NCBI GenBank assembly: GCA_030066685.1
Contig: JASJBF010000017.1
Span: 1-64,000, forward strand
Length of the DNA stretch: 64,000 nt
Direction: 5' to 3'
From: Kiloniellales bacterium
GTDB lineage: Bacteria; Pseudomonadota; Alphaproteobacteria; Kiloniellales; JAKSBE01
Shown: piece after piece, positions 34,807 to 43,543 of the stretch
How positions within the stretch are numbered: position 1 is the stretch's first letter
Layout: each line of letters begins with the position of its first letter
Made by a program: the position numbers and the translations under genes
Notes under the pieces: generated by a model
Databases searched by the model: none
The model's input: the letters and a program-made list of their open reading frames with translations, nothing else
Told to the model about the DNA's origin: nothing

Positions 34807-37281
34807 ATGACCGTATCCCTTCCCGACCGGGCCCGGGTCGTGATCATCGGGGGCGGCGTGATCGGCTGCTCCGTCGCCTATCACCTGACCAAGCTCGGAT
34901 GGAGCGACGTGCTGCTGCTCGAGCGCAAGCAGCTGACCTGCGGCACGACCTGGCACGCGGCCGGGCTGATCGGCCAGCTGCGCGCGACCCGCAACATGAC
35001 CCAGCTCGCCAAGTACTCGGCCGAGCTCTACACCACCCTCGAGGCCGAGACCGGGGTCGCCACCGGCTTCAAGCAGAACGGCTCCGTCAGCCTGGCGCTG
35101 AGCGACGACCGCCTGGAGGAGCTGAAGCGCGGCGCCTCCATGGCACGGACCTTCGGCCTCGAGGTCCAGGTCCTAACCCCGCAGGACTGCAAGGACACCT
35201 ATCCGCTGATCAATGCGGAGGGCGTGACCGGCGGGGTCTTCCTGCCGAAGGACGGCCAGGCCGATCCCGCCAACATCGCCCAGGCTCTGGCCAAGGGCGC
35301 GCGCAACGGCGGCGCCCGGATCCTGGAGGGCGTCAAGGTCACCGCCATCCACCGAAAGGACGGCCGGGTCACCGGCGTCGGCACGGACCACGGCGAGGTC
35401 GCCTGCGAAGCCGTCGTCAACGCGGCCGGCATGTGGGGCCGCGAGGTCGGCCGTCTGGCCGGCGTCAACGCGCCGCTCCAGGCCTGCGAGCACTTCTACA
35501 TCGTCACCGAGAACCTGCCGGAGCTGCCACGCGACCTGCCGGTCCTGCGGGTGCCGGACGAATGCGCCTACTACAAGGAAGATGCGGGCAAGATCCTGCT
35601 CGGCGCCTTCGAGCCGGTGGCCAAGCCCTGGGGCCTCGACGGCATCCCCGAGGACTTCTGCTTCGACCAGCTGCCCGAGGACGTCGCCCATTTCGAGCCG
35701 ATCCTCGAGGCCGCCATCCGGCGCCTGCCGATCCTGGAGACCGCCGGCATCCACACCTTCTTCAACGGTCCGGAAAGCTTTACCCCGGACGACCGCTACC
35801 TCCTGGGCGAGGCGCCGGAGCTGAAGGGCTTCTACCTGGCCTGCGGCTTCAACTCGATCGGCATCCAGTCGGCCGGCGGCGCCGGCAAGGCGTTGGCGGA
35901 GTGGATGGAGACCGGCGCGCCGCCCTTCGACCTCTGGGACGTCGACATCCGACGCATGCAGCCCTTCCAGGGCACCAAGGCCTACCTCTCCGAAAGGTCC
36001 AAGGAAACGCTCGGCCTGCTCTACGCCGACCACTTCCCCTACCGGCAGTTCGAGACCGCGCGCGGCGTCCGGCACTCGCCGTTGCACGAGCGCCTGGCGG
36101 CCGCCGGCGCCTGCTTCGGCGAGGTCGCCGGCTGGGAGCGGGCCAACTGGTTCCTGCCCACCGCGGCCCGTTCCGCCGGCGAGCGGCCGGAGTATCGCTA
36201 TGCCTGGGGCCGTCAGAACTGGTTCGAGCACGCCGCGGCCGAGCACAAGGCGGTACGGGCGGGCGTCGGGCTCTTCGACATGACCTCCTTCGCCAAGATC
36301 CGGGTCGAGGGCCGCCACGCCGAAGATGTCCTGCAGCGGATCTGCGCCAACGACGTCGCGGTCGAGCCCGGACGGATCGTCTATACCCAGTGGCTGAACG
36401 GCCGCGGCGGCATCGAAGCCGACCTGACGGTGACCCGACTGTCGGAGACCTCTTTCCTGGTGGTCACCTCGGCGGCCAGCGGGCCGCGCGACCTGGCCTG
36501 GCTGAGGCGGCATATCCCGGACGACGCGCACTGCGTCGCGATCGAGGTCACCGGCGGCGAGGCGGTGCTCGCGGTCATGGGTCCGAAGTCCCGCGCGTTG
36601 CTGCAGCCCCTGACCGAGGCCGAGCTTTCCGACGAGGCCTTCCCTTTCGGCCGGGCCAAGGAAATCGACCTGGGCATGGCGGTGCTGCGCGCGCACCGAA
36701 TCACCTACGTCGGCGAGCTCGGCTGGGAGCTCTACGTGCCGACGGAGATGGCCCGCCAGGTCTTCGACCGCATCGTCGAGGCGGGGGCGGATCACGGGCT
36801 CCGGCTTTGCGGCATGCACGCGCTGGACTCCTGCCGGATCGAGAAAGCCTACCGGCACTTCGGCCACGACATCACCGACGAGGACCATGTCCTGGAGGCC
36901 GGCCTCGGCTTCGCGGTCAAGCCGGACAAGACGCCGTCGAGGTTCGGCGACTTCCTCGGCCGTGAGGCGGTCCTGCGCAAGCGGCAGCAGGGGCTGTCCC
37001 AGCGCCTGCTGCAGTTCCGCCTGGCCGACCCCGAGCCCCTGCTCTACCACCACGAGCCGATTCTCAGGGACGGCGAGATCGCCGGCTACCTCTCCTCCGG
37101 CAACTACGGCCATCACCTGGGCGCCGCCGTCGGCCTGGGCTACGTCGCCTGCGGGACCGAGGAAAGCGGCGCCGACGTCCTGGGCTCGCGCTACGAGATC
37201 GAGATCGCCGGCGACCGCGTTCCGGCCGAAGCCAGCCTCAAGCCGCTTTACGACCCGAAGTCGGCGCGGGTGCGAGCCTGA
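34807..37281 (+). CDS. FAD-dependent GcvT-family oxidoreductase (sarcosine/dimethylglycine dehydrogenase), copy 3
   Basis: This 824-residue enzyme is most like classical sarcosine and dimethylglycine dehydrogenases: FAD site VVIIGGGVIGCSVAYHL, His50 in CGTTWHAAGLIGQLR with the following RATRNMTQLAKYS segment, FNGPESFTPD, CGFNSIGIQSAGG and the GcvT motif YVGELGWELY plus the HALDSCRIEKAYRHFGHD helix. Product methyl groups go to tetrahydrofolate. It starts 12 bases after copy 2, so the two are made together and may act in series on a di- and a monomethyl substrate. Confidence 0.88.
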   Translation: MTVSLPDRARVVIIGGGVIGCSVAYHLTKLGWSDVLLLERKQLTCGTTWHAAGLIGQLRATRNMTQLAKYSAELYTTLEAETGVATGFKQNGSVSLALSDDRLEELKRGASMARTFGLEVQVLTPQDCKDTYPLINAEGVTGGVFLPKDGQADPANIAQALAKGARNGGARILEGVKVTAIHRKDGRVTGVGTDHGEVACEAVVNAAGMWGREVGRLAGVNAPLQACEHFYIVTENLPELPRDLPVLRVPDECAYYKEDAGKILLGAFEPVAKPWGLDGIPEDFCFDQLPEDVAHFEPILEAAIRRLPILETAGIHTFFNGPESFTPDDRYLLGEAPELKGFYLACGFNSIGIQSAGGAGKALAEWMETGAPPFDLWDVDIRRMQPFQGTKAYLSERSKETLGLLYADHFPYRQFETARGVRHSPLHERLAAAGACFGEVAGWERANWFLPTAARSAGERPEYRYAWGRQNWFEHAAAEHKAVRAGVGLFDMTSFAKIRVEGRHAEDVLQRICANDVAVEPGRIVYTQWLNGRGGIEADLTVTRLSETSFLVVTSAASGPRDLAWLRRHIPDDAHCVAIEVTGGEAVLAVMGPKSRALLQPLTEAELSDEAFPFGRAKEIDLGMAVLRAHRITYVGELGWELYVPTEMARQVFDRIVEAGADHGLRLCGMHALDSCRIEKAYRHFGHDITDEDHVLEAGLGFAVKPDKTPSRFGDFLGREAVLRKRQQGLSQRLLQFRLADPEPLLYHHEPILRDGEIAGYLSSGNYGHHLGAAVGLGYVACGTEESGADVLGSRYEIEIAGDRVPAEASLKPLYDPKSARVRA

Positions 37282-37378
37282 GGAACAGGCACGCCAAACC
37301 GCAAGGGAGTGGCAGCGGACTCATGACCCCGTCTTCTGAAGCAGGCCGAAGTCTCGGCTGGCGATAGGGCCGCGCTCT

Positions 37379-39034
37379 TCACTCCTTGATGATCGGCTTC
37401 GGCCGGAACTTGTCCTTCAGAGCGGCGAGGACGCGGCTGTCCCGCTCGTAGATGTCGCGCCGGAAGCTGACCTGGCCGTCAGGTTCGACCCAGACAGTCC
37501 AATAGAGCAAGAGCACCGGCAGGGGCGTTTTGAGGTTCACCCTCGTGGTTTGGCTCGACGCGACGATCTCGTCGATCTTCTGGCGCGTCCATTCGGGCTG
37601 GTCGGCAAGCAGGAGCTCGGCGAAATCGAAGGGGTTCTCGATGCGCACGCAGCCCGAGCTCAGGGCCCGCTCCGACTTGGCAAAAAGGCCGCGGCTGGGC
37701 GTGTCGTGGAGGTAGACGAGATAGCGATTCGGGAACATGAACTTCACGAGGCCCAAGGCGTTCTCCGGCCCCGGCGGCTGGACCAGGGAATAAGGGAAGT
37801 TGCCCGCCTTGGACTTCGACCAATCTATCGACTTAGGGTCGACCTGCTTCCCGTTGCCGTCGACCAGGGTGAACCCCTTCTCGTAGATGTAGGAGGGATC
37901 CTTGCGCGCCTTCGGAAGGATGTCCTTGCCAAGGATACCCGGCGGCACCGTCCAGGTCGGATTGAACTCGATGAAGCGAATCTTGTCCTGAAAGACCGGA
38001 GTCTTACGGTAGTTCCGGCCGACGATCGACTTGGTGGACCAGATCTCCTTGCCGTCGCGGACCATATAGGTCTCGAAGCCGGCGATGTTGACGATGACGA
38101 AGGTCTCGCCGATCCCGCGCAGCACCCAGCGCCCCCGTTCCAAGTTGACGCGGATCTGGTCGATCCGCCCTTCCACCGGGACGTTGAGGACCTCGAGCGA
38201 GGTCTTGCCGACGACACCGTCGTCCTCCAGACCGTGGCGCGCCTGAAAGCGGCGGACGGCCTGCTCCAGATCGCCATTGTAGAGCTCTGACCCGGTATCG
38301 ACGCCCTGAAAGTCGCCGGTCGCGGCGAGCCGGGTCCGCAGCACGGGCACCCGCGGATCCGACATGCCCGGCTTCAGCGCCGGACCGTCCGGCACGACCG
38401 GCCAGCCCCCCTTGTCGGCGATGGCCCGGTAGCGTGCCAGAGCCTCGAGCACGCCGTCATACCAGGAATCGGAGATCTTCAGCCCTTCGATGAAGTCGGC
38501 GACCTTCTCGCCGTCCAGGATCTCGTTCAGCTCCGCGGCGGGGTCCCCATCGACCAGAGGGCGTTCAAAGTTCCACTTGCCGTCGAGGTCGACCGGATCG
38601 ACCTTGCCGAAATAGTGGTGGTACGCCAGGCGCGCCAAGGCGTCGGTCGAGAGGATGTCGAACTCGGCGCGGGTCGAGTCGTCCGCCCCGGACTGCGCGA
38701 CCTCATCCTTGAGCGCGAGGAGGCGGGCTCTGTGAAATTCCTCCGGGTCCAGGCCGTGGTCCTCGCTCTCGTCGATCTTGTCGAGCAAGGCCGCAACGTT
38801 GCGCTCGGACGACCAGGCCGGGCGGAACTGCCGCTGGGTGTAGATCTTCGTAAGCAGGGGCTCGGCCGCGATCGAGCGGTCCTGGATCGAGAGCGCTCCG
38901 GGCTCGGCCATCCGCTCGACCCGGGACCGGATTTTCCCTTCGAGCGAAGCCGTCTCGGCACGTGCGACCCCGGGCCCCGAGAGCGCCAAAATCGCGGAAA
39001 TCGCGGCAAGCGGCAACCAAGCAAAACGAGTCAT
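37379..39034 (-). CDS. L,D-transpeptidase with peptidoglycan-binding domain (YcbB/LdtD type)
   Basis: This 551-residue periplasmic enzyme forms 3-3 (or protein) cross-links in peptidoglycan. A signal peptide (about 1-26, ending ARAE) is followed by a scaffold domain, a PG-binding domain (about 245-290, YNGDLEQAVRRFQARHGL), and a YkuD catalytic domain with His443 and Cys462 in LSSGCVR. GGGGGG precedes the ATG at 39034; the frame remains open further upstream but not with protein-like sequence. It is divergent from the Gfo/Idh gene. Length matches the large LdtD-like class. Confidence 0.88.
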   Translation of the reverse strand: MTRFAWLPLAAISAILALSGPGVARAETASLEGKIRSRVERMAEPGALSIQDRSIAAEPLLTKIYTQRQFRPAWSSERNVAALLDKIDESEDHGLDPEEFHRARLLALKDEVAQSGADDSTRAEFDILSTDALARLAYHHYFGKVDPVDLDGKWNFERPLVDGDPAAELNEILDGEKVADFIEGLKISDSWYDGVLEALARYRAIADKGGWPVVPDGPALKPGMSDPRVPVLRTRLAATGDFQGVDTGSELYNGDLEQAVRRFQARHGLEDDGVVGKTSLEVLNVPVEGRIDQIRVNLERGRWVLRGIGETFVIVNIAGFETYMVRDGKEIWSTKSIVGRNYRKTPVFQDKIRFIEFNPTWTVPPGILGKDILPKARKDPSYIYEKGFTLVDGNGKQVDPKSIDWSKSKAGNFPYSLVQPPGPENALGLVKFMFPNRYLVYLHDTPSRGLFAKSERALSSGCVRIENPFDFAELLLADQPEWTRQKIDEIVASSQTTRVNLKTPLPVLLLYWTVWVEPDGQVSFRRDIYERDSRVLAALKDKFRPKPIIKE

Positions 39035-39251
39035 GATAGTACCCCCCGTTTGCGTTCGCCCGATGTCCAGGCGGCTTCCAAAAGAAGCGGAACCTGTCGA
39101 AACCGGCTTGGTCCCGCAGATCCTTGACCGCACCGGCTCCAACTTCCCAATGCAGTCTTCTCGGTTAGCCAGGAAAGCAGACCTTGCGTCCAGAGGCAAT
39201 TCGGTCAGGATCGTCGGCTTGCGCCCGTCGCAGAAGTCTAGGGGAAACGCG

Positions 39252-40211
39252 ATGAGACCTGGTATCGCCTTTATCGGCCTCGGCATCATGGGCCACCGGA
39301 TGCTGACCAACATGACCGTGCACGGCGGCTTCACCCTGGTCGGCGGCTGGGACCCGAGCCCCACGGCCCGGGACAAGACCCGGACGGCCTTCCCCGACCT
39401 GCCACTGGTCGAGGACCCGGCGGTACTCATCGCGGCGCCCGAGACCGAGGTTGTCTACATCGCCTGCCCGCCGGCGGCGCACGCGGCACACGCCCTGGCG
39501 GCCCTGGCCGCGGGCAAGGCGATCTGGTGCGAGAAGCCGCTGGGCGTCGACCTCGCCGAGAGCCGCGCCCTGGTGGAGGCCGTCGAGGCGGCCGGCGCCA
39601 GGAACGCGGTCAACTTCCCCTTCGCCGACGCCCAGGCGGCCAACCTGATCGACCGGGAGCTGAAGGCCGGCCGGCTGGGCGCGGTCGCCGGGGTCGACAT
39701 CCGCCTTCATTTTGCCCGCTGGCCCCGCGACTGGCAGGCCGATGCGACCTGGCTGGCCGAGCGCGCCGAGGGCGGCTACGTCCGGGAGGTCTTCTCGCAC
39801 TTTGTCTACCTGCTCCGGCGGCTTTTCGGGCCCACCGTGCTCAGGGATGCCGCCCTGCGCTATCCGGAGGACTCCAAGCTCTGCGAGACCCACTTCACCG
39901 CCCTCCTGGACTGCGGCGGGGTGCCGGTCTCGGCGGCCGGCAGCTCGGGCGGCGCCGGACCTGACCAGGTCGAGGTCACGGTCTGGGGCAGCGCGCGCGC
40001 CTACCGGCTTTGGGACTGGAACCGGCTCAAGTCCAGCGAGAACGGCGTCTGGCGGGACGAGCTGACCGAGCTCGAGAACCCGCGCCAGGACGGCTATATG
40101 CGCATGCTGGACAACTTCCGCGCCTTCCTGGCCGACGAGCCCAACACCATGCCGAGCTTCCGCAACGCCTTGGCCGTGCAGGAGATCGTCGAAGGGGTTC
40201 TGGCGCGGTGA
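39252..40211 (+). CDS. Gfo/Idh/MocA-family oxidoreductase
   Basis: This 319-residue NAD(P)-dependent dehydrogenase has a Rossmann start ([14 protein letters not shown]), the [11 protein letters not shown] motif whose lysine is catalytic in the family, and a C-terminal alpha/beta domain. Usual substrates are sugars, inositols or similar polyols. It is divergent from the L,D-transpeptidase and 95 bases upstream of folE, on the same strand. Nothing nearby fixes its substrate. Confidence 0.87.
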   Translation: MRPGIAFIGLGIMGHRMLTNMTVHGGFTLVGGWDPSPTARDKTRTAFPDLPLVEDPAVLIAAPETEVVYIACPPAAHAAHALAALAAGKAIWCEKPLGVDLAESRALVEAVEAAGARNAVNFPFADAQAANLIDRELKAGRLGAVAGVDIRLHFARWPRDWQADATWLAERAEGGYVREVFSHFVYLLRRLFGPTVLRDAALRYPEDSKLCETHFTALLDCGGVPVSAAGSSGGAGPDQVEVTVWGSARAYRLWDWNRLKSSENGVWRDELTELENPRQDGYMRMLDNFRAFLADEPNTMPSFRNALAVQEIVEGVLAR

Positions 40212-40306
40212 AAGATCCGGTCGCCGCGTTCCCGCGTAGAGAAGCCGTGCCTAAACATGAGGTTGCCGAGCTGTCGGCACCGCCGACCGAGAGGAGAGTC
40301 CTACCG

Positions 40307-40945
40307 ATGAATGCGCAGACACGGCTCCAGGTTCACACTGCTGAGACGCTCTCGCCCGCCGGCCGGCCGGAGCGCGCCGAGGCCGAGGCCGCGGTCCGCA
40401 CCCTGCTGCGCTGGGCGGGCGACGACCCGGACCGCGAGGGCCTGATCGACACGCCGGCTCGTGTCGTACGCGCCTACGAGGAGTTCTTTCGCGGCTACGG
40501 CCAGGACCCCGAAGATATTCTGCGCCGGACCTTCGAGGAGACCGACGGCTACGACGAGATGGTCGTGCTCAAGGACATCCCCTTCGAGAGTCACTGCGAG
40601 CACCACCTGGCGCCGATCCTCGGCAAGGCGCACGTCGGCTACCTTCCGGAGCATCGGGTGGTCGGCATCTCCAAGCTCGCACGGGTTGTCGAAGCCTACG
40701 CCAAGCGTCTTCAGATCCAGGAGAAGATGACGGCACAGATCGCCAAGGCCATCGAGGACGTGCTGCAGCCGCGCGGCGTCGCCGTTGTGGTCGAGGCCAG
40801 CCACCAGTGCATGACCACCCGCGGCGTGCACAAGGCCGGGGTGACCATGGTGACAAGCCGCATGCTCGGCGCCTTCCGCGACGACGCCATGACCCGGCGC
40901 GAGTTCCTCGCGGTGATCGGCAATCCGGCCAGCTCCGGCAGCTGA
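40307..40945 (+). CDS. folE: GTP cyclohydrolase I
   Basis: This 212-residue enzyme makes 7,8-dihydroneopterin triphosphate from GTP, the first step to folate. The zinc residues are in [11 protein letters not shown] and the late [28 protein letters not shown] and [11 protein letters not shown] are hallmarks. ATG 40307 with GAGGAGAG upstream. It precedes DUF1499 and SDR genes with short gaps, a likely operon. Folate supply fits the several folate-dependent demethylases in the window, though that link is inference. Confidence 0.93.
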   Translation: MNAQTRLQVHTAETLSPAGRPERAEAEAAVRTLLRWAGDDPDREGLIDTPARVVRAYEEFFRGYGQDPEDILRRTFEETDGYDEMVVLKDIPFESHCEHHLAPILGKAHVGYLPEHRVVGISKLARVVEAYAKRLQIQEKMTAQIAKAIEDVLQPRGVAVVVEASHQCMTTRGVHKAGVTMVTSRMLGAFRDDAMTRREFLAVIGNPASSGS

Positions 40946-40951
40946 GCCATC

Positions 40952-41440
40952 ATGGCACGGCGGCGCGGCCCTTCGGCGATCACCACGGGACTCCTGGTCG
41001 CCGTCGGCCTGCTCACTGGCTGCGCCGCAAACACGGAGCCGCAGGACCTGCGGGAGCTGCGGCGGTCGGACAGCCCGAACGACTCCCTCGCTTGCCCGCC
41101 CGGGATCTGCACGGCCGAAACAGACTTTCAAAGCCCTGTCTTCGGGACCTCGCCGGAGGCGGTGCTGCAGGCGCTGCGAGAGGCCGTCGAGGACCAGCCG
41201 AGGACCGAGCTCGCAGCCGAAGTGCCGGAGCCGGAGCAAGTGATCTATGTCCAGCGCAGCGCGGTCTTCCGCTTCCCCGACACCGTCTGGATCCAGCCCG
41301 TCGTCCTGCCCGAAGGCAGCTCGGTGATCATCTACAGCCGGTCGAACTACGGCTATAGCGATTTCGGCGTGAACCGGGAGCGGGTCGGCCTCTGGATCGG
41401 TCTCTTGCGGGCCGCGCTGGCCGCAGATCTCGTCCGATGA
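40952..41440 (+). CDS. DUF1499-family lipoprotein
   Basis: This 162-residue protein has a lipoprotein signal (lipobox LTGC at about 21-24), then a DUF1499 domain (FQSPVFGTSPEAVLQALREAV ... YVQRSAVFRFPDTVWIQ ... SNYGYSDFGVNRERVG, given in parts). Function of DUF1499 is unknown; it is often near ubiquinone or stress genes. It starts 6 bases after folE and overlaps the SDR start by 4 bases (ATGA), so all three are coupled. Confidence 0.85.
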   Translation: MARRRGPSAITTGLLVAVGLLTGCAANTEPQDLRELRRSDSPNDSLACPPGICTAETDFQSPVFGTSPEAVLQALREAVEDQPRTELAAEVPEPEQVIYVQRSAVFRFPDTVWIQPVVLPEGSSVIIYSRSNYGYSDFGVNRERVGLWIGLLRAALAADLVR

Positions 41441-42177
41441 AGTCCTTCGGAGACGGCTACACTGCCATGGTGGTCGGCGCCTCGGGCGGTCTGGGTCACG
41501 CCTTCGTCGAAGCGCTGCTGGAGGACCCGGCCCTGCGCGGTCTGCTCGCCTGCAGTCGCGCCGATCCTTGCCTGAGCCACCCGAAGGCCGCCTGGCAGCA
41601 GATGGACCTGGAGGACGAAGCCTCCATCGCCACCGCCGCCGAGGCGGCGGAGTCCGTGCTCGGGCCGCTGCACCTGGTGATCGTCGCCAGCGGCCTGCTC
41701 CACGACGGCGCGGGCCTGCAGCCTGAAAAGACCTGGCGAAGCCTGGAGGCCGAGGCCCTGGAGCGCAGCTACCGGGTGAACGCGGTCGGCCCGGCGCTGC
41801 TGGCCAAGCACCTCCTGCCGCGGCTCGACCGCAGCCGCAAGTCGGCCTTCGCGGTCGTGACCGCGCGGGTCGGCAGCATCAGCGACAACCAGCTGGGCGG
41901 CTGGTACGCCTACCGCGCCTCCAAGGCGGCCGCCAACATGCTGGTGCGGACCCTCTCGATCGAGCTGGCGCGGCGCAATCCGGGCGCGCTCTGCGTCGCG
42001 CTCCACCCCGGCACCGTGGACACGCCGCTGTCCCGGCCCTTCCAGCGCGGCGTCCCCGAGGGCAAGCTATTTTCGCCGGCCAAGTCGGCGCGGCACCTGC
42101 TGGACGTATTGGATCGGCTTGGGGCGGATGACAGCGGCCAGCTCTATGCTTGGGACGGCCAGCGGATTCCCTTCTGA
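41437..42177 (+). CDS. Short-chain dehydrogenase/reductase, C-factor (CsgA)-like
   Basis: This 246-residue SDR has the cofactor motif VVGASGGLGHAF, the NxxG-like VASGLLH strand and the YRASKAAANM active site (Tyr and Lys four apart). It belongs to the CsgA/C-factor-like subgroup by pattern. It is the last gene of folE-DUF1499-SDR and converges with the photolyase-like gene. Substrate unknown. Confidence 0.87.
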   Translation: MKSFGDGYTAMVVGASGGLGHAFVEALLEDPALRGLLACSRADPCLSHPKAAWQQMDLEDEASIATAAEAAESVLGPLHLVIVASGLLHDGAGLQPEKTWRSLEAEALERSYRVNAVGPALLAKHLLPRLDRSRKSAFAVVTARVGSISDNQLGGWYAYRASKAAANMLVRTLSIELARRNPGALCVALHPGTVDTPLSRPFQRGVPEGKLFSPAKSARHLLDVLDRLGADDSGQLYAWDGQRIPF

Positions 42178-42294
42178 CGGGCCTCGCGAGAAACACGCCG
42201 CGCCGGGCAGTACCGGATCGGAAGCGAAGGCCGTTTCCAGTGTTTGAGCGCAGCACTGTCGGCCAGACGCAAAGGCGTTCGATCGGGACCTGCG

Positions 42295-43539
42295 CTAATT
42301 CAGGCCGAGTCGCGCGAAGACGGCCGGGATCTGACGCTTCAGTCCGAAGAAGCCCTTGGTCGCATGCGGCCAGAAGGCGTCGTCCCAGCGCCGGCGCAGG
42401 CGCAGGAGTTGGATCCCTTCGAGCCGCAGCGCGGCTTCGATCCTGTCCAGTTTTTCCTGGACCGGGCCGACCGGCGCATAGGGGGTAACCACCTGGCGAA
42501 CGCTCAATTCGCGGGCCCAGGCCGCCAGTTCCTTTGCCTCAATGCCTTCGGTGAGCGCAGACGGGGTCAATCCAAGACCCCGCCCGGCGCGGTCGAGACC
42601 GTCCCGCAGCGCGCCGCGGGCAAAATCCGCGGCAAGCGTGCCGGCGCCCAAGGGTGAGCGCGCCGCCGTGCAGACCGCCCCGGCGATGCCGAGCACCCGG
42701 CCGTCTTCCAGGCCCAGGTCCTCGATCCGCAGGTCCTCTTCCGTGATCAGCAGCGCCGAGGGCTCGGCCGGCGCGCGGCTCACCGCGGACGGCAGGGGCG
42801 TCGGCGCAGGGGCAGGCGGCTCTGACAAGGCCGGCGCGCGGCCGGAAAGCTCGGCACCCGGGCGGAAGCGGCCTCGCGTGTAGGTTTCGATGTTGCCCGG
42901 CCGCGCCAGGTAGGTCTTGCCCCGGGTATGCAAGCCGGCAACCCAGCGCCAGGATAGCGTGTTGGACGCCGGATCGCCGTCCAGCAGATGACGGAGAAAG
43001 AAGTCGGCGCCCAGCGCCCAGGGCAGCTTCAGGGTGAAGATCCAGATGCTGGCGAACCACATCCGGGCGTGGTTGTGCAGGTAGCCGGTCGAAACCAGCT
43101 CGCCCGCCCAGGCGTCGAAGCAGGCGATGCCGCTCCGCGCTTCGACCGCCGCCTGCCAGCGGCGGCGCGACGCGGCATCATCGTCCAGTGCGGCAAGGCC
43201 GGCATCCACTTCGGCGCGATAGGCGTGCCAGATTCCCGGGCGCATCTCCAGCCAGCCTTTCCAGTAGGTGCGCCAGCAAACCTCCTGGATGAACTTCTCC
43301 GCCGCGCGGAAGCTGTGCCGGCCGAGAACCGCGCGGATCACCTCGTCCTCGGTGACCAGGCGGTGCCGGATCCAGGGCGAAAGGGTCGAGACGTTGTCGT
43401 GCGCCCCGGCGCCCTGGTCGTAGTTTCGCGTCTCGGCATAGCGGCGGCCGGCGCGCGGCAGAAAGGCTTCGAGCCGTCGCAGCCCTTCCGCCCGGCTCGG
43501 CAGCCAGGCCCGGTTCTGGACTTCGGCCAGGGCGCCCAT
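42295..43539 (-). CDS. Photolyase/cryptochrome-family protein with apparently permuted domains
   Basis: This 414-residue protein starts directly with the helical FAD-binding domain (about 10-225): STLSPW, the ELVSTGYLHNHARM motif and DGDPASNTLSWRWVAG are signature elements. A proline-rich linker (about 228-262) joins it to a C-terminal alpha/beta-like domain (262-414) that contains LLITEEDLRIED, reminiscent of the DLR-x-DN motif that opens normal photolyases, and ends KGFFGLKRQIPAVF. Normal photolyases have the alpha/beta domain first, so the order is reversed. It could repair DNA with light or act as a photoreceptor. The ATG at 43539 starts 4 bases after the DCC-Coq7 stop, so the genes are co-transcribed. 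Confidence 0.8.
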   Translation of the reverse strand: MGALAEVQNRAWLPSRAEGLRRLEAFLPRAGRRYAETRNYDQGAGAHDNVSTLSPWIRHRLVTEDEVIRAVLGRHSFRAAEKFIQEVCWRTYWKGWLEMRPGIWHAYRAEVDAGLAALDDDAASRRRWQAAVEARSGIACFDAWAGELVSTGYLHNHARMWFASIWIFTLKLPWALGADFFLRHLLDGDPASNTLSWRWVAGLHTRGKTYLARPGNIETYTRGRFRPGAELSGRAPALSEPPAPAPTPLPSAVSRAPAEPSALLITEEDLRIEDLGLEDGRVLGIAGAVCTAARSPLGAGTLAADFARGALRDGLDRAGRGLGLTPSALTEGIEAKELAAWARELSVRQVVTPYAPVGPVQEKLDRIEAALRLEGIQLLRLRRRWDDAFWPHATKGFFGLKRQIPAVFARLGLN

Positions 43540-43543
43540 GCCC

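Noticed and set aside
33151-34956. Long - strand open frame (601 codons) over oxidoreductase 2
   Set aside because: Antisense of a real gene with low-complexity translation and no domain.
33873-36965. Long + strand open frame (1030 codons) across oxidoreductases 2 and 3
   Set aside because: It overlaps both real genes in a wrong frame, is Arg/Gly/Pro-rich, and crosses their junction.
35173-37116. Long - strand open frame (647 codons) over oxidoreductase 3
   Set aside because: Antisense shadow, no domain or ribosome site.
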